From the NCBI RefSeq assembly GCF_036924535.1, contig NZ_JAZHRT010000001.1:2542001-2606000 (forward strand): a DNA stretch of 64,000 nucleotides, in the 5' to 3' direction. Position 1 is the stretch's first letter; the number at the start of each line of letters is the position of its first letter. Below the pieces are notes generated by a model. That model made no database searches. It was not told where the DNA came from and worked only from the letters and a program-made list of their open reading frames with translations. Source of the stretch: Bradyrhizobium sp. AZCC 2262 (lineage in GTDB: Bacteria > Pseudomonadota > Alphaproteobacteria > Rhizobiales > Xanthobacteraceae). Shown here one piece after another: positions 18,915-27,482 of the stretch. A program made the translations under genes and the position numbers.

Positions 18915-19976
18915 GTGGCACAGGGCGTAAAGCGAGACGAGGAATACGCCGGTGTTAAGCCGATCGAGGAGCGTCATCGCATCGATGAGACGAGTCTCGA
19001 TCGGTGGATGCACCAGAATGTCGCGCATTATGCGGGGCCGCTTAAGATCCTACAGTTTAAGGGCGGTCAGTCAAATCCGACCTATCGCGTCGACACGCCC
19101 GGCGCCTGCTACGTTGTGCGTCGCAAGCCGTTCGGCAGACTGCTTCCGTCGGCACACGCCGTTGACCGTGAGTTTAGGATCATTTCTACCCTGCACAAGC
19201 AAGGATTCCCGGTCGCGCGACCTTACGCGCTGTGCATGGACGATGAAGTCATCGGGGCGGCATTTTACGTCATGTCGATGGAGGAGGGGCGGGTATTTTG
19301 GAATCCGACTCTCCAAAATCAGTCAGCGGAGGATCGGCGGCTGATGTTCATCGACAAAATCCAGACGCTTGCGAGGCTTCACAGTTTCGATCCGCGGGAG
19401 ATAGGCCTGGGCGACTTCGGCAAGCCTGGCAACTATTTTGCGCGGCAGATTGACAGATGGAGCAAGCAATATCGCGCCTCCGCAGTTGAGTTCATCCCGG
19501 AAATGGACCGGCTCATCGAGTGGCTACCGCGCACGGTGCCGCAGCAGGAAAGGGTGTCGGTCGTCCACGGCGATTACCGCCTCGACAATATGATATTCCA
19601 CCCGGTCGAGCCTCGCGTCATCGCCGTCCTGGACTGGGAGCTCTCCACGCTTGGCGATCCGATGGCCGATTTCGCCTACTTGCTGATGCAATGGGTGATG
19701 GACGGCTTGAAAGGTGCCGATCTCGCGCGGCTCAATATTCCGTCGATTGAGGAGGCGGCCGACATCTATTGCGAGGCGTCGGGGCGCTCGTCAATTCCGG
19801 ATATCAATTGGTATCTCTCCTACAATCTCTTTCGCCTGGCCGCAATCACCCATGGCATCGGGGCACGCATGAGGGACGGCACAGCCGCGAGCGCCAAGGC
19901 GGCCGAATCGGCGGCGCTCAGCGTTCCCCTTTCGCAGGCGTCGTGGAGCTACGCCCAAAGAGCCGGTGCAATCTAG
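18915..19976 (+). CDS. APH-family phosphotransferase of ACAD10/11 type
   Basis: A 353-residue protein-kinase-like-fold enzyme. It contains LKILQFKGGQSNPTYRVDTP (nucleotide loop), SVVHGDYRLDNMIFHP (catalytic Asp and Asn, Brenner-type motif) and VLDWELSTLGDPMADFAYLL (metal-binding Asp). Homologues partner acyl-CoA dehydrogenases; in animals the fused ACAD10/11 proteins phosphorylate 4-hydroxyacyl-CoAs. GTG 18915 begins 14 bp after the dehydrogenase stop, so the pair is almost certainly co-transcribed. The frame extends to 18732 inside the dehydrogenase gene, but that portion is not kinase-like. Confidence 0.9.
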   Translation: MAQGVKRDEEYAGVKPIEERHRIDETSLDRWMHQNVAHYAGPLKILQFKGGQSNPTYRVDTPGACYVVRRKPFGRLLPSAHAVDREFRIISTLHKQGFPVARPYALCMDDEVIGAAFYVMSMEEGRVFWNPTLQNQSAEDRRLMFIDKIQTLARLHSFDPREIGLGDFGKPGNYFARQIDRWSKQYRASAVEFIPEMDRLIEWLPRTVPQQERVSVVHGDYRLDNMIFHPVEPRVIAVLDWELSTLGDPMADFAYLLMQWVMDGLKGADLARLNIPSIEEAADIYCEASGRSSIPDINWYLSYNLFRLAAITHGIGARMRDGTAASAKAAESAALSVPLSQASWSYAQRAGAI

Positions 19977-20080
19977 GAGGACGCTCTGGAAGCGTCGAAT
20001 CGTTGCGCAGCTGAGCGGCGACAGGGATGTCACGAACGTCGCCACGACTTGTTTCCAATTCTTCAGGGAGAAAAAACGAC

Positions 20081-20872
20081 ATGAGCACAGCAACGAGTTC
20101 AGCGGAGCAAATCCGAACTGAGGTGCACGGTCACGTGCTGAAAATCATTATCGACAACGTGGCCAAGAAGAACTCCTTCACCCCGCAGATGATGTTTCAG
20201 ATGTCCGACGCCCTCACGCTTCTGGACAAGACCGACGAATATTGGGTTGGTGTCGTTTGCGCCGACGGCGGTGACTTCACGGCTGGGTTGGACATGCCGA
20301 AGTTTTTCGGTCCCAAAGCCGAGAATTGGGAATTGAGAGACGAAACGATCGACGTCTTCGCTCTCGCCAATAGATGCCGCAAGCCGATTGTCACCGCCGT
20401 ACAGGGCATCGTCTATACGATCGGCATCGAGATGATGCTGGCGGGCGATATCGTTATCGCCGCCGATGACTGCAGGTTTTGCCAAATGGAATCCAAGCGC
20501 GGCATCGCGCCGTTCGGGGGCGCGCACTTTCGTTTCCTGACAAGGGCGGGGTGGGGCGACGCCATGTACCATTTGTTTCTATGCGACGAGTTCACCTCCG
20601 AGCGGGCCTACAAGATCGGCCTCGTGCAGGAGGTGGTGCCGGCGGGCCGGCAGATCGAGCGGGCCATGCAAGTAGCGGCAACCATCGCGAAGAATGCGCC
20701 GATCGGAATTCAGGTAACGAAGGAGGCGGCGTTGAAGTTTATCGAGGACGGCGAGCAGGCGGCTGTCGACTATATTCCAAAAATCAAGGACCGCGTCTTC
20801 AACAGCGAAGACTTCAAAGAGGGAATCCAGTCATTCGTCGAACGGCGCGCCGCGGTGTTCCGTGGCCGGTAG
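20081..20872 (+). CDS. Enoyl-CoA hydratase/isomerase family protein
   Basis: A 263-residue crotonase. Oxyanion-hole segments are GGDFTAGLDMPKFFG and VQGIVYTIGIEMMLAGD, with MESKRGIAPFGGAHFRF after the second. AGGGAG stands ten bases before ATG 20081. It lies 104 bp after the APH-like gene and 48 bp before an SDR, in the same operon. The usual second catalytic Glu is not obvious, so it may be an isomerase or hydrolase type rather than a standard hydratase. Confidence 0.9.
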   Translation: MSTATSSAEQIRTEVHGHVLKIIIDNVAKKNSFTPQMMFQMSDALTLLDKTDEYWVGVVCADGGDFTAGLDMPKFFGPKAENWELRDETIDVFALANRCRKPIVTAVQGIVYTIGIEMMLAGDIVIAADDCRFCQMESKRGIAPFGGAHFRFLTRAGWGDAMYHLFLCDEFTSERAYKIGLVQEVVPAGRQIERAMQVAATIAKNAPIGIQVTKEAALKFIEDGEQAAVDYIPKIKDRVFNSEDFKEGIQSFVERRAAVFRGR

Positions 20873-20920
20873 CACTGATCCGGCACAGCTGAATTGTTCA
20901 ACAACGGAGGAGAACCAAAC

Positions 20921-21709
20921 ATGGGCAGCGTGAAGAAGGCGTTTGATCTTGAGGGAAAGACCGCACTTGTCACCGGCGGATCGCGCGGACTTGGATTGCA
21001 GATCGCTGAAGCGCTCGGCGAGCAGGGAGCAAAGATCGTCCTGTCGTCGCGCAAGGCAGCCGATCTGACGAAAGCGCAGGAACACCTCGCGGGTCTAGGC
21101 ATCAAATGTGATTGGATCGCGGCTGACAACGGTAAGGACGAGGACATAAAGCGGCTCGCGGACGAAGCCGTCGCCAAGCTGGGTAAAGTCCATATTTTGG
21201 TGAATAACGCCGGCGCGACCTGGGGCGCATCGACGGAAGATCATCCGATCGAGGCCTGGGACAAACTGATGAATCTCAACATCCGGTCGCTGTTTCTGCT
21301 CAGCCAGAGGATCGGGAAACTGTCGATGATTCCGAACAAGTACGGCCGGATCATCAATATCGCTTCGGTTGCCGGCCTTCGAGGCGGCACGGGCGAAATG
21401 CAAATGATCGGCTACCATACGAGCAAGGGCGCGGTGGTCAATTTCACGCGCGCGCTAGCTGGCGATTGGGGCCGCTACGGGATTACCGTCAACGCGCTCG
21501 CACCGGGATTCTTCCCGTCCAAGATGACAAAGGGCACGCTCGAAGCCGTCGGCGTGGAGAAGCTGGCCGCTGGCGCCCCCTTGCACCGCATCGGCGACCA
21601 GGATGACCTCAAAGGTGCCGCGATCCTGTTCGCAAGCGATGCCGGCAAACACATCACCGGACAGATACTTGCCGTGGACGGCGGTTTGACCGCTGTTTTG
21701 CCGGCCTAG
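20921..21709 (+). CDS. SDR-family oxidoreductase
   Basis: A 262-residue classical SDR: TGGSRGLG cofactor loop, NNAG, catalytic Ser in NIASVAGLRGG, YHTSK as YxxxK, and DAGKHITGQILAVDGG at the end. SSRKA after the second strand suggests NADP(H). GGAGGAGAACC precedes the ATG. Its position behind the crotonase suggests that it acts as a 3-hydroxyacyl-CoA dehydrogenase in the same pathway. Confidence 0.92.
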   Translation: MGSVKKAFDLEGKTALVTGGSRGLGLQIAEALGEQGAKIVLSSRKAADLTKAQEHLAGLGIKCDWIAADNGKDEDIKRLADEAVAKLGKVHILVNNAGATWGASTEDHPIEAWDKLMNLNIRSLFLLSQRIGKLSMIPNKYGRIINIASVAGLRGGTGEMQMIGYHTSKGAVVNFTRALAGDWGRYGITVNALAPGFFPSKMTKGTLEAVGVEKLAAGAPLHRIGDQDDLKGAAILFASDAGKHITGQILAVDGGLTAVLPA

Positions 21710-22046
21710 CTACTCACCGAGACCATGAACTCTCCGAGCTTTCAGTACGCCGCATCCACAAGCCTCACTCGGAGAGCTATGAGCCCGCTTCGCTCGCGCG
21801 ACGCGCATGGGGGCACGCGACCTGGCAACAGCCGTCGTCTCCCGGGATGGTGTCGCGCGGAGGGGTTGGCCCACCGGCATCAGATGCCATGCGATCGAAA
21901 AGGGAGGCGCGCGCGAATGATCATGGCGGTTGGCCAGCAAAGTGCTGGTGCGGACATGAGAGGCCGCAGCTCGAATGGGACCGTACCCCGTGCGATCGAC
22001 GGCGATTTAGCATCGAAGGCCGAACCGAGAGGAGCGAAGATTTAGC
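21710..22046. other. Gap, no gene seen
   Basis: About 340 bp between the SDR and the dehalogenase-like gene. Frames up to ~100 codons exist but their composition is not protein-like. GAGAGGAGCGAAG just before 22047 is the ribosome-binding region of the next gene. Confidence 0.5.
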
Positions 22047-22943
22047 ATGATCGCGGAACACGAGACGTTTGGTGGGACCTGGCCGTTCGCGCCGCGTTAT
22101 TTTGAAGGCAGTGGCTTTCGGATGCATTACGTCGACGAAGGGGAGGGCGAACCCATCATTTGCCTCCACGGAGAGCCGACATGGGGTTATCTTTATCGCC
22201 ACTTCATTCCCCCTCTCGCCAAGACCAACCGCGTGATCGTGCCGGACCACATGGGTTTCGGGAAGAGCGAGACACCTCGTGATCGCGAGTACTCACTCAA
22301 GACCCACGTCGAGAACCTGGCGCATTTGGTCGACGAGCTCGACCTCAAGAATATTACCTTCGTGATCCAGGATTGGGGCGGCCCGATCGGAGCCGCTTAC
22401 ACGTTGCGTCATCCAGACCGGGTCAAACGGCTATTTTTGCTCAACACCCTGACGGGTTACGGGCGAGCAAAATCCAGCGGGCTCACGCCGTGGTTTCAAT
22501 TCATCAAAGAGCATCACGAAGCAGGAACCTTGCATGAAGTGCTGGGGCATCTCAATGTGAACGTTCTCGGCATCATGAAAGCCATCGGCTTCGAGAATAT
22601 GGCCGCCGTCGATGCCAATTGGGTTGCGGCCTATAGCGCGCCGTTCCCGAGCAAAGTCGATTGTCTGGGTGCTATTGAATTTCCGTTGGACGCGCTTCTT
22701 GGCCGCATGGTGCCCTATGTGCGCGAAGGGTTTCCCTTCATTGACGGTTTGAAAGCAAAGCCCGCCATGCTCGTGGTGGGCATGAAGGATAAGGGTATTG
22801 CGCCCGGTGCGCAGATCGCAGATTTCCGGGGCATTTGGCCCGATCGTCCCGTTATCGAGCTTCCTGGGGCGGGTCATTTCAGCCAGGAAGACGCTCCGGA
22901 CACGATCGTCGCTTTGATTCAGCTCTTCATCCAGAGCACGTGA
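22047..22943 (+). CDS. Haloalkane-dehalogenase-like alpha/beta hydrolase (HLD-I / DhlA type)
   Basis: A 298-residue hydrolase closest in motifs to subfamily-I haloalkane dehalogenases. It has the oxyanion motif HGEPTWGYLYR (41-51), nucleophile Asp109 in FVIQDWGGPIG with halide-side Trp110, the acid Asp248 in VVGMKDKGIAPG and catalytic His277 in GAGHFSQED. These match the DhlA triad order Asp-Asp-His. By hand alignment of the cap domain, the second halide-binding Trp of DhlA falls on Asn184, so activity on true haloalkanes is uncertain. It sits in the acyl-CoA operon and ends 17 bp before the next crotonase start. Confidence 0.85.
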   Translation: MIAEHETFGGTWPFAPRYFEGSGFRMHYVDEGEGEPIICLHGEPTWGYLYRHFIPPLAKTNRVIVPDHMGFGKSETPRDREYSLKTHVENLAHLVDELDLKNITFVIQDWGGPIGAAYTLRHPDRVKRLFLLNTLTGYGRAKSSGLTPWFQFIKEHHEAGTLHEVLGHLNVNVLGIMKAIGFENMAAVDANWVAAYSAPFPSKVDCLGAIEFPLDALLGRMVPYVREGFPFIDGLKAKPAMLVVGMKDKGIAPGAQIADFRGIWPDRPVIELPGAGHFSQEDAPDTIVALIQLFIQST

Positions 22944-22960
22944 CACGTAAGGGAAATACC

Positions 22961-23752
22961 GTGACCTACGAAACCCTCATCTACGGCGCGGCGAAAGAAG
23001 TCGTCCGCATCACGATCAATCGGCCAACGCAGTTGAATGCGATCAACGTGCTGACGGCAAGGGAGCTCTCGATTGCGGCGAGGCAGTGCAGCGCTGATCC
23101 GGCAGTACGATGTGTCGTGCTGACCGGTGCCGGCGATCGCGCGTTCTGCTCGGGTGGTGACGTGGCCGGCTTTGCTTCGGATTCCACACGGGTCGATATT
23201 CTGCTCGAGGAAATGACAGAATATCTCGAGGAGGCGATCTCAGTATTCGCGCGCATGCGCGCACCCGTCATTGCTGAGGTCAACGGCGCGGTAGCTGGCG
23301 CCGGTCTCGGCTTGTTGGCAGCGGCGGATCTTGCGATTGCGTCTGAAAAAGCAAGATTCACCAGCGCCTACACCAAGATCGGGTTGACGCCCGACGGGAG
23401 CACGACTTGGTTTCTGCCGCGCCTCATCGGCCTCCGCCGCGCGAAGGAGATGTTCCTGCTGAACCGGTCGTTGTGCGCGGAAGAGGCAATGGCTTGGGGA
23501 TTGGTCAATCGCGTGGTGCCTGCCGCGGGCCTGTCAGCCACCGTTGCCCAGGTTGCCGAACAGCTCGCCGCCGGTCCAACGGAGGCCTTTGGGTCCGTCA
23601 AGCGGCTTCTGCTGCTCAGCGGCGGTGAAAGCCTTGAGCAGCAGATGAAGCATGAATCAGCCTCCATCGTCCAAATGTCCCGGTCACGAGACGGCCTAAC
23701 GGGCGTAAAGGCATTCAAGGACAAAGTGGAACCGAGCTTCGTCGGGAGATAG
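22961..23752 (+). CDS. Enoyl-CoA hydratase/isomerase (PaaG-like)
   Basis: A 263-residue crotonase: GDRAFCSGGDVAGF (first oxyanion segment), VNGAVAGAGLGLLAAADLAIAS (second), then YTKIGLTPDGSTTWFLPR. The Asp of PDG and the surrounding sequence are typical of PaaG-type ring-epoxide isomerases and delta3,delta2-enoyl-CoA isomerases. GTG 22961 follows AAGGGAA. Translationally close to the dehalogenase-like gene (17 bp). Confidence 0.92.
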   Translation: MTYETLIYGAAKEVVRITINRPTQLNAINVLTARELSIAARQCSADPAVRCVVLTGAGDRAFCSGGDVAGFASDSTRVDILLEEMTEYLEEAISVFARMRAPVIAEVNGAVAGAGLGLLAAADLAIASEKARFTSAYTKIGLTPDGSTTWFLPRLIGLRRAKEMFLLNRSLCAEEAMAWGLVNRVVPAAGLSATVAQVAEQLAAGPTEAFGSVKRLLLLSGGESLEQQMKHESASIVQMSRSRDGLTGVKAFKDKVEPSFVGR

Positions 23753-23766
23753 GTACACCGCTTATG

Positions 23767-23790
23767 GTTCTCGCAGCGCCATGCGAGAAC
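23767..23790 (+). terminator. Hairpin after the crotonase gene
   Basis: A perfect 8-bp stem (GTTCTCGC ... GCGAGAAC, 8-nt loop) lies 14 bp after the stop at 23752. No T run follows, so termination is only suggested. A 10-bp tandem repeat (ACATCTCGGA twice) lies at 23818-23837. Confidence 0.4.
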
Positions 23791-24003
23791 GCCACTCACA
23801 GTATCGTTTACATCCGGACATCTCGGAACATCTCGGATCGTTATGCGACGTCTTGATCGCTAGAAAGATAGGGGCATATGCATGTTGTTGCGGACAAATG
23901 CGCATCAGCGCAGGGGCGACTTTGAGTTGGGCGGCCTGACGGCAGCAGGTCGGGCGCCTACGGCGCAGACCGCGTACACCAGAATTCGATTCACGGAGAA
24001 CAC

Positions 24004-25113
24004 ATGAGTTTTTCAAAGCTGTTTGCGCCACTGACCGTGGGGCCATATCGACTGAGCCATCGGGTCATTATGGCTCCTCTCACGCGCATGCGCGCCCAGG
24101 ATGGGACCGTCGCGGCGCACGCGTTGAACGTCCTGCATTATAAGCAACGGGCGTCGGACGGCGGGCTGATCATCGCGGAAGCCTCCCAGGTTTCGCAGGC
24201 GGGGCAAGGATACCCGGCAACGCCGGGAATTCACTCCGAACGGCAAATTGAAGGATGGCGCGATGTTACGGAGGCTGTTCATTTGAAGGGCGGCCGAATA
24301 TTCCTACAGCTTTGGCATGTTGGGCGCGTCTCGCATTCTTCACTCCAGCCCAACGGGGCGCTGCCGGTAGCTCCGTCAGCGATCCGGATCAACGGCGAAA
24401 CGTTGACGGCGTCTTGGAAGTCGGTTCCCTTTGAGACGCCCCGGGCTCTTGAAACCGAGGAGATCGCGGAGGTCGTCGAAAGCTTTCGACAAGGAGCGGA
24501 AAACGCGAAGCTAGCCGGCTTCGATGGCGTCGAGCTTCATGGAGCCAATGGCTATCTCGTGGAGCAGTTTCTGCAGTCTCGTTCGAACCAGCGCAGCGAT
24601 CAATACGGTGGGTCGGTGGAGAACCGTTGCCGATTTCTCAAGGAAACGGTCGATGCTCTAATCGATGTATGGGGTAGCGATCGAGTTGCGGTGCGGTTAT
24701 CACCGTACGGCGTAGCGAATGAGAGTGGAGACGACGATCCGGTATCACTGTATCGTCACGTGCTGAGGCAGCTTAATCCGTTGGGCTTGGGTTATCTGCA
24801 TTTCATCGAGCCAAGAAGTAGCGGGGCAGGGCGCGCCGACGTAAATCACCAGAATGTTCCCTCGGCGCTTGAACTATTCAGATCCGATTGGTCGGGCGTG
24901 CTGATCGGCGCAGGTGGTTTCGACGGAGCCTCCGCCGAGGCCACTGTCGCTTCGGGCAGGGCGGACGCGATCGCGTTCGGTCGAGCGTTCATTGCAAATC
25001 CCGATCTCCCGACGCGCCTGAAACTTAATATCCCGCTCAATCCGTACAATCGCGCGACTTTCTACGGCGGTGGCGCCGCCGGATATACGGATTATTCTCG
25101 TTATGAAACCTGA
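24004..25113 (+). CDS. Old-yellow-enzyme family alkene reductase
   Basis: A 369-residue FMN-dependent TIM-barrel reductase of the NemA/XenA-like OYE group. Motifs are RVIMAPLTRMRA at the N-terminus, FLQLWHVGRVSH, FDGVELHGANGYLVEQFLQ (HGAN substrate-binding pair), SNQRSDQYGGSVENR and the C-terminal FGRAFIANPDL. It reduces activated C=C bonds of enones, nitroalkenes or nitrate esters with NADPH. It is the last gene of the plus-strand block and is convergent with the following minus-strand crotonase. Confidence 0.94.
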   Translation: MSFSKLFAPLTVGPYRLSHRVIMAPLTRMRAQDGTVAAHALNVLHYKQRASDGGLIIAEASQVSQAGQGYPATPGIHSERQIEGWRDVTEAVHLKGGRIFLQLWHVGRVSHSSLQPNGALPVAPSAIRINGETLTASWKSVPFETPRALETEEIAEVVESFRQGAENAKLAGFDGVELHGANGYLVEQFLQSRSNQRSDQYGGSVENRCRFLKETVDALIDVWGSDRVAVRLSPYGVANESGDDDPVSLYRHVLRQLNPLGLGYLHFIEPRSSGAGRADVNHQNVPSALELFRSDWSGVLIGAGGFDGASAEATVASGRADAIAFGRAFIANPDLPTRLKLNIPLNPYNRATFYGGGAAGYTDYSRYET

Positions 25114-25225
25114 CGACTCTTATGCTCGACGCAAAGCCATCCCGGAAGCGATGGAGTTGGCTCGCGCCCCGTGCAATATGGTCGGCGATGTCATGAATGT
25201 GCCTCTACAGTTCGACGTCCTCCGC

Positions 25226-26014
25226 TTAACTCCCCTGAAACGTGAACTTGCCTTTGAAGTTACGTGCGCCGTGTTCCGCGACAGCCTTCACGCCAGCCCG
25301 CATGTCGTGCGTCTCCAGAAGGGGAGCGCCGACGGTGCCCACAAGGCGATCGGCGGCGCAAGCCCCGTCTTGGGCGGCCGCTCGGATCAGGCGTTTGGTC
25401 GCTTGAAAAGCTCGTGTCGGCCCTTTGGAGAGCTGTTTGGCGAATTTCACTGCGTCGCCGTCTAGTTCGGCATCCGGAAGAATTTTCGTCACGATGCCCC
25501 ATTTTTCGAAGTCAACAACGCCATAAATGGACGTCGAATAGCAAATCTCCATCGCCCGCGCGGGACCGGCACGCTCGCATAGGATCTGTGCGCCTCCAAG
25601 CAACGTGGTCGCGCCTATCATGGCTTCCAATTGAGCAAATTGGGCCGTTTCGCTGGCCCACAGAAGGTCACAGCGAAGTACGATTTCGAGGCCGGCAGTC
25701 AGGCACAATCCTCGGACGGCCGCGATCGTCGGAATTGGAAGCTCCTGCAGGCGTGCCATGAGCGGAATGTGCCTGACGAGGTGAGCTTCGGCCGCGTGCG
25801 TTGACAGGCGCTCAAACATCGCTGGAACGTCGGCGCCGGCACTGAAGTGTTGTCCGTTTGCCTTCAACAATAGTGCGCGGATCGGAGCCGCCGTGACTTC
25901 GTCGATTATGTCACTTAGCTGGTCCAGCATTTCCCATGTGAACAGATTAAGGGGCGAGTTTGAAATAGTGACGACGGCGAGGGCATCCTGGATCTCAAGT
26001 GTCACGCTGGCCAT
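25226..26014 (-). CDS. Enoyl-CoA hydratase/isomerase family protein
   Basis: A 262-residue crotonase: GQHFSAGADVPAMFERL (first oxyanion segment) and VRGLCLTAGLEIVLRCDLLWAS (second), then QLEAMIGATTLLGGAQIL. It lacks obvious Glu residues at both classical hydratase positions and resembles the paralogue at 40604 (shared TMLGG/TTLLGG region), suggesting a common subfamily. The upstream region to 26673 contains an operator-like site at 26407-26426. Confidence 0.9.
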   Translation of the reverse strand: MASVTLEIQDALAVVTISNSPLNLFTWEMLDQLSDIIDEVTAAPIRALLLKANGQHFSAGADVPAMFERLSTHAAEAHLVRHIPLMARLQELPIPTIAAVRGLCLTAGLEIVLRCDLLWASETAQFAQLEAMIGATTLLGGAQILCERAGPARAMEICYSTSIYGVVDFEKWGIVTKILPDAELDGDAVKFAKQLSKGPTRAFQATKRLIRAAAQDGACAADRLVGTVGAPLLETHDMRAGVKAVAEHGARNFKGKFTFQGS

Positions 26015-26673
26015 TTTGTTCTCCGAGCTAATCTTTTGCGAAGAGCGTTTCGTGGATAGTGCGTTCGGCTGTCAAGGGCAGTTCGTTCGATATCGATGGC
26101 GCGCCTTTTCTTGATGACGCGCCTTCGCGCCATGTTGTTTCTGCGGTCTCGCGTCGAGGTCGCTCTGAAACGCGGACGATGCGACATATGAGAGTTCGAG
26201 GTGCCGGCAGATGCCGTTCTGGGCGCGGAACGGCATTCGCGGATGAGGGGGGCATCGCGAGGTCGTCGGCCGTTGCATTTGAATTGCTCCGGCTAAGCCG
26301 GCGACCCGAGCTCCGAGCCGGCGAGAGGGCGGCGACGGATCCGGTCACGCGATGACCAAAGAGGCCGCTCGGCTTGATAATGGAACCGATCAACATCTCG
26401 TGAAAGACAATTGTGGTCGAAATTGTATTTCGTTGTGCCTCAAATAGCAACCCCAAGGCCTTATTGGATTCTCGCTCGCTTATTCTAGTAGATCTTGCCA
26501 TGATTTTGGCCAGAAATCCTATATTTCGGCGAGATTCACGCATGCTTGGGGAGCCACAGATGAACGTTGCTGCGGGTTCGGCTCGGCACTGCGGACGGTA
26601 TCTTGCAGATGATCGATTGTGAATAAAATCGTGCCGCGGTATTCATGACGCAAATAAGTTTGGGAGTTATGAA
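26015..26673. other. Intergenic region between divergent crotonase and TetR genes
   Basis: About 660 bp with no recognisable gene. It holds the operator-like palindrome at 26407-26426, which suggests that regulation of one or both flanking genes takes place here. Confidence 0.5.
26407..26426 (+). promoter_or_regulatory. Operator-like site, copy 1 of 3
   Basis: ACAATTGTGGTCGAAATTGT, with ACAATT and AATTGT as perfect inverted arms around 8 bp. It matches two further sites at 33250-33269 (reverse) and 33422-33441. Upstream of the TetR gene at 26674. Confidence 0.5.
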
Positions 26674-27324
26674 GTGGGAGTCTCGAGAGAACAGGCTGCG
26701 GAAAATCGTCGCGCGATCGTCTCGGCTGCCACGCAGCTATTCCGGGAACGGGGAACGGACGCCGTCGGGCTCAGCGAGCTCATGAAGCATGCCGGCTTCA
26801 CGCAAGGCGGTTTCTACAACCACTTTGAATCGAAGGCTGCGTTGGTGGCCGAGGTGCTTGCTCAATCCATGACAGAGGGCACCGCCGAACTTGTGAAAAA
26901 CGCGAGAGCGCCGGTCGACGGCTCGACCACGGCTCTTCATCGCTATATTGGCTGGTATCTGTCGCAATCTCACCGCGATGACATCGACAACGGCTGCCCC
27001 GTAGCTGGATTCGCTGGCGATGCTCCCCGCCTTGGGGCTGAAGCGCAATCACATTTCGTGAGCGGCTTGGACAATCAGATCACCATCCTTGCCGGGCTGA
27101 TCGCCGAAAGTGGATCACTGGCTACGGTGGGCCATCGCAGGACATTGCGGGAATGGGCAATCAGCCTGCATTGCAAGATGGTGGGGGCGCTGGTCCTGTC
27201 GCGATCGGTTGCGGCCTCCGCGCCGGCGTTTTCTAATGAGATTCTGGAGAACGCCCAGCGAGACATAATCCAATCTCTCGATGAGCTTTCCAGCCAAGTT
27301 CCTCCTTCACGAAGGCGCGGTTAA
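26674..27324 (+). CDS. TetR/AcrR-family transcriptional regulator
   Basis: A 216-residue protein. The DNA-binding part is IVSAATQLFRERGTDAVGLSELMKHAGFTQGGFYNHFESKAALVAEV (about residues 15-61). The ligand domain holds the conserved GCPVAGFAGDAPRLG segment and resembles the TetR protein at 28751, so the two are probably paralogues. GTG 26674 follows GGGAG. The operator-like site 250 bp upstream and two related sites between the metallo-beta-lactamase genes near 33.3 kb make this protein a candidate for their regulator. That link is inference. Confidence 0.9.
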   Translation: MGVSREQAAENRRAIVSAATQLFRERGTDAVGLSELMKHAGFTQGGFYNHFESKAALVAEVLAQSMTEGTAELVKNARAPVDGSTTALHRYIGWYLSQSHRDDIDNGCPVAGFAGDAPRLGAEAQSHFVSGLDNQITILAGLIAESGSLATVGHRRTLREWAISLHCKMVGALVLSRSVAASAPAFSNEILENAQRDIIQSLDELSSQVPPSRRRG

Positions 27325-27482
27325 CTGCAATCGTGGTCCTCTTCGCTGCGTCGCCAGACCCGGCTGCGCCGGAGAAAACTTCGCGCACCGGCGAAAATTT
27401 TATCGGTACCACTGCGGGAGTGCCGGATGGCACGCCCGCGAAGCGTGCGATGCGCTCCGGCGGCGTCCGCTGGTCCAATCGA

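Noticed and set aside
26028..26543. 171-codon minus-strand frame between crotonase and TetR
   Set aside because: Serine/arginine-rich, no recognisable motif, and it overlaps the operator-like site; treated as non-coding.
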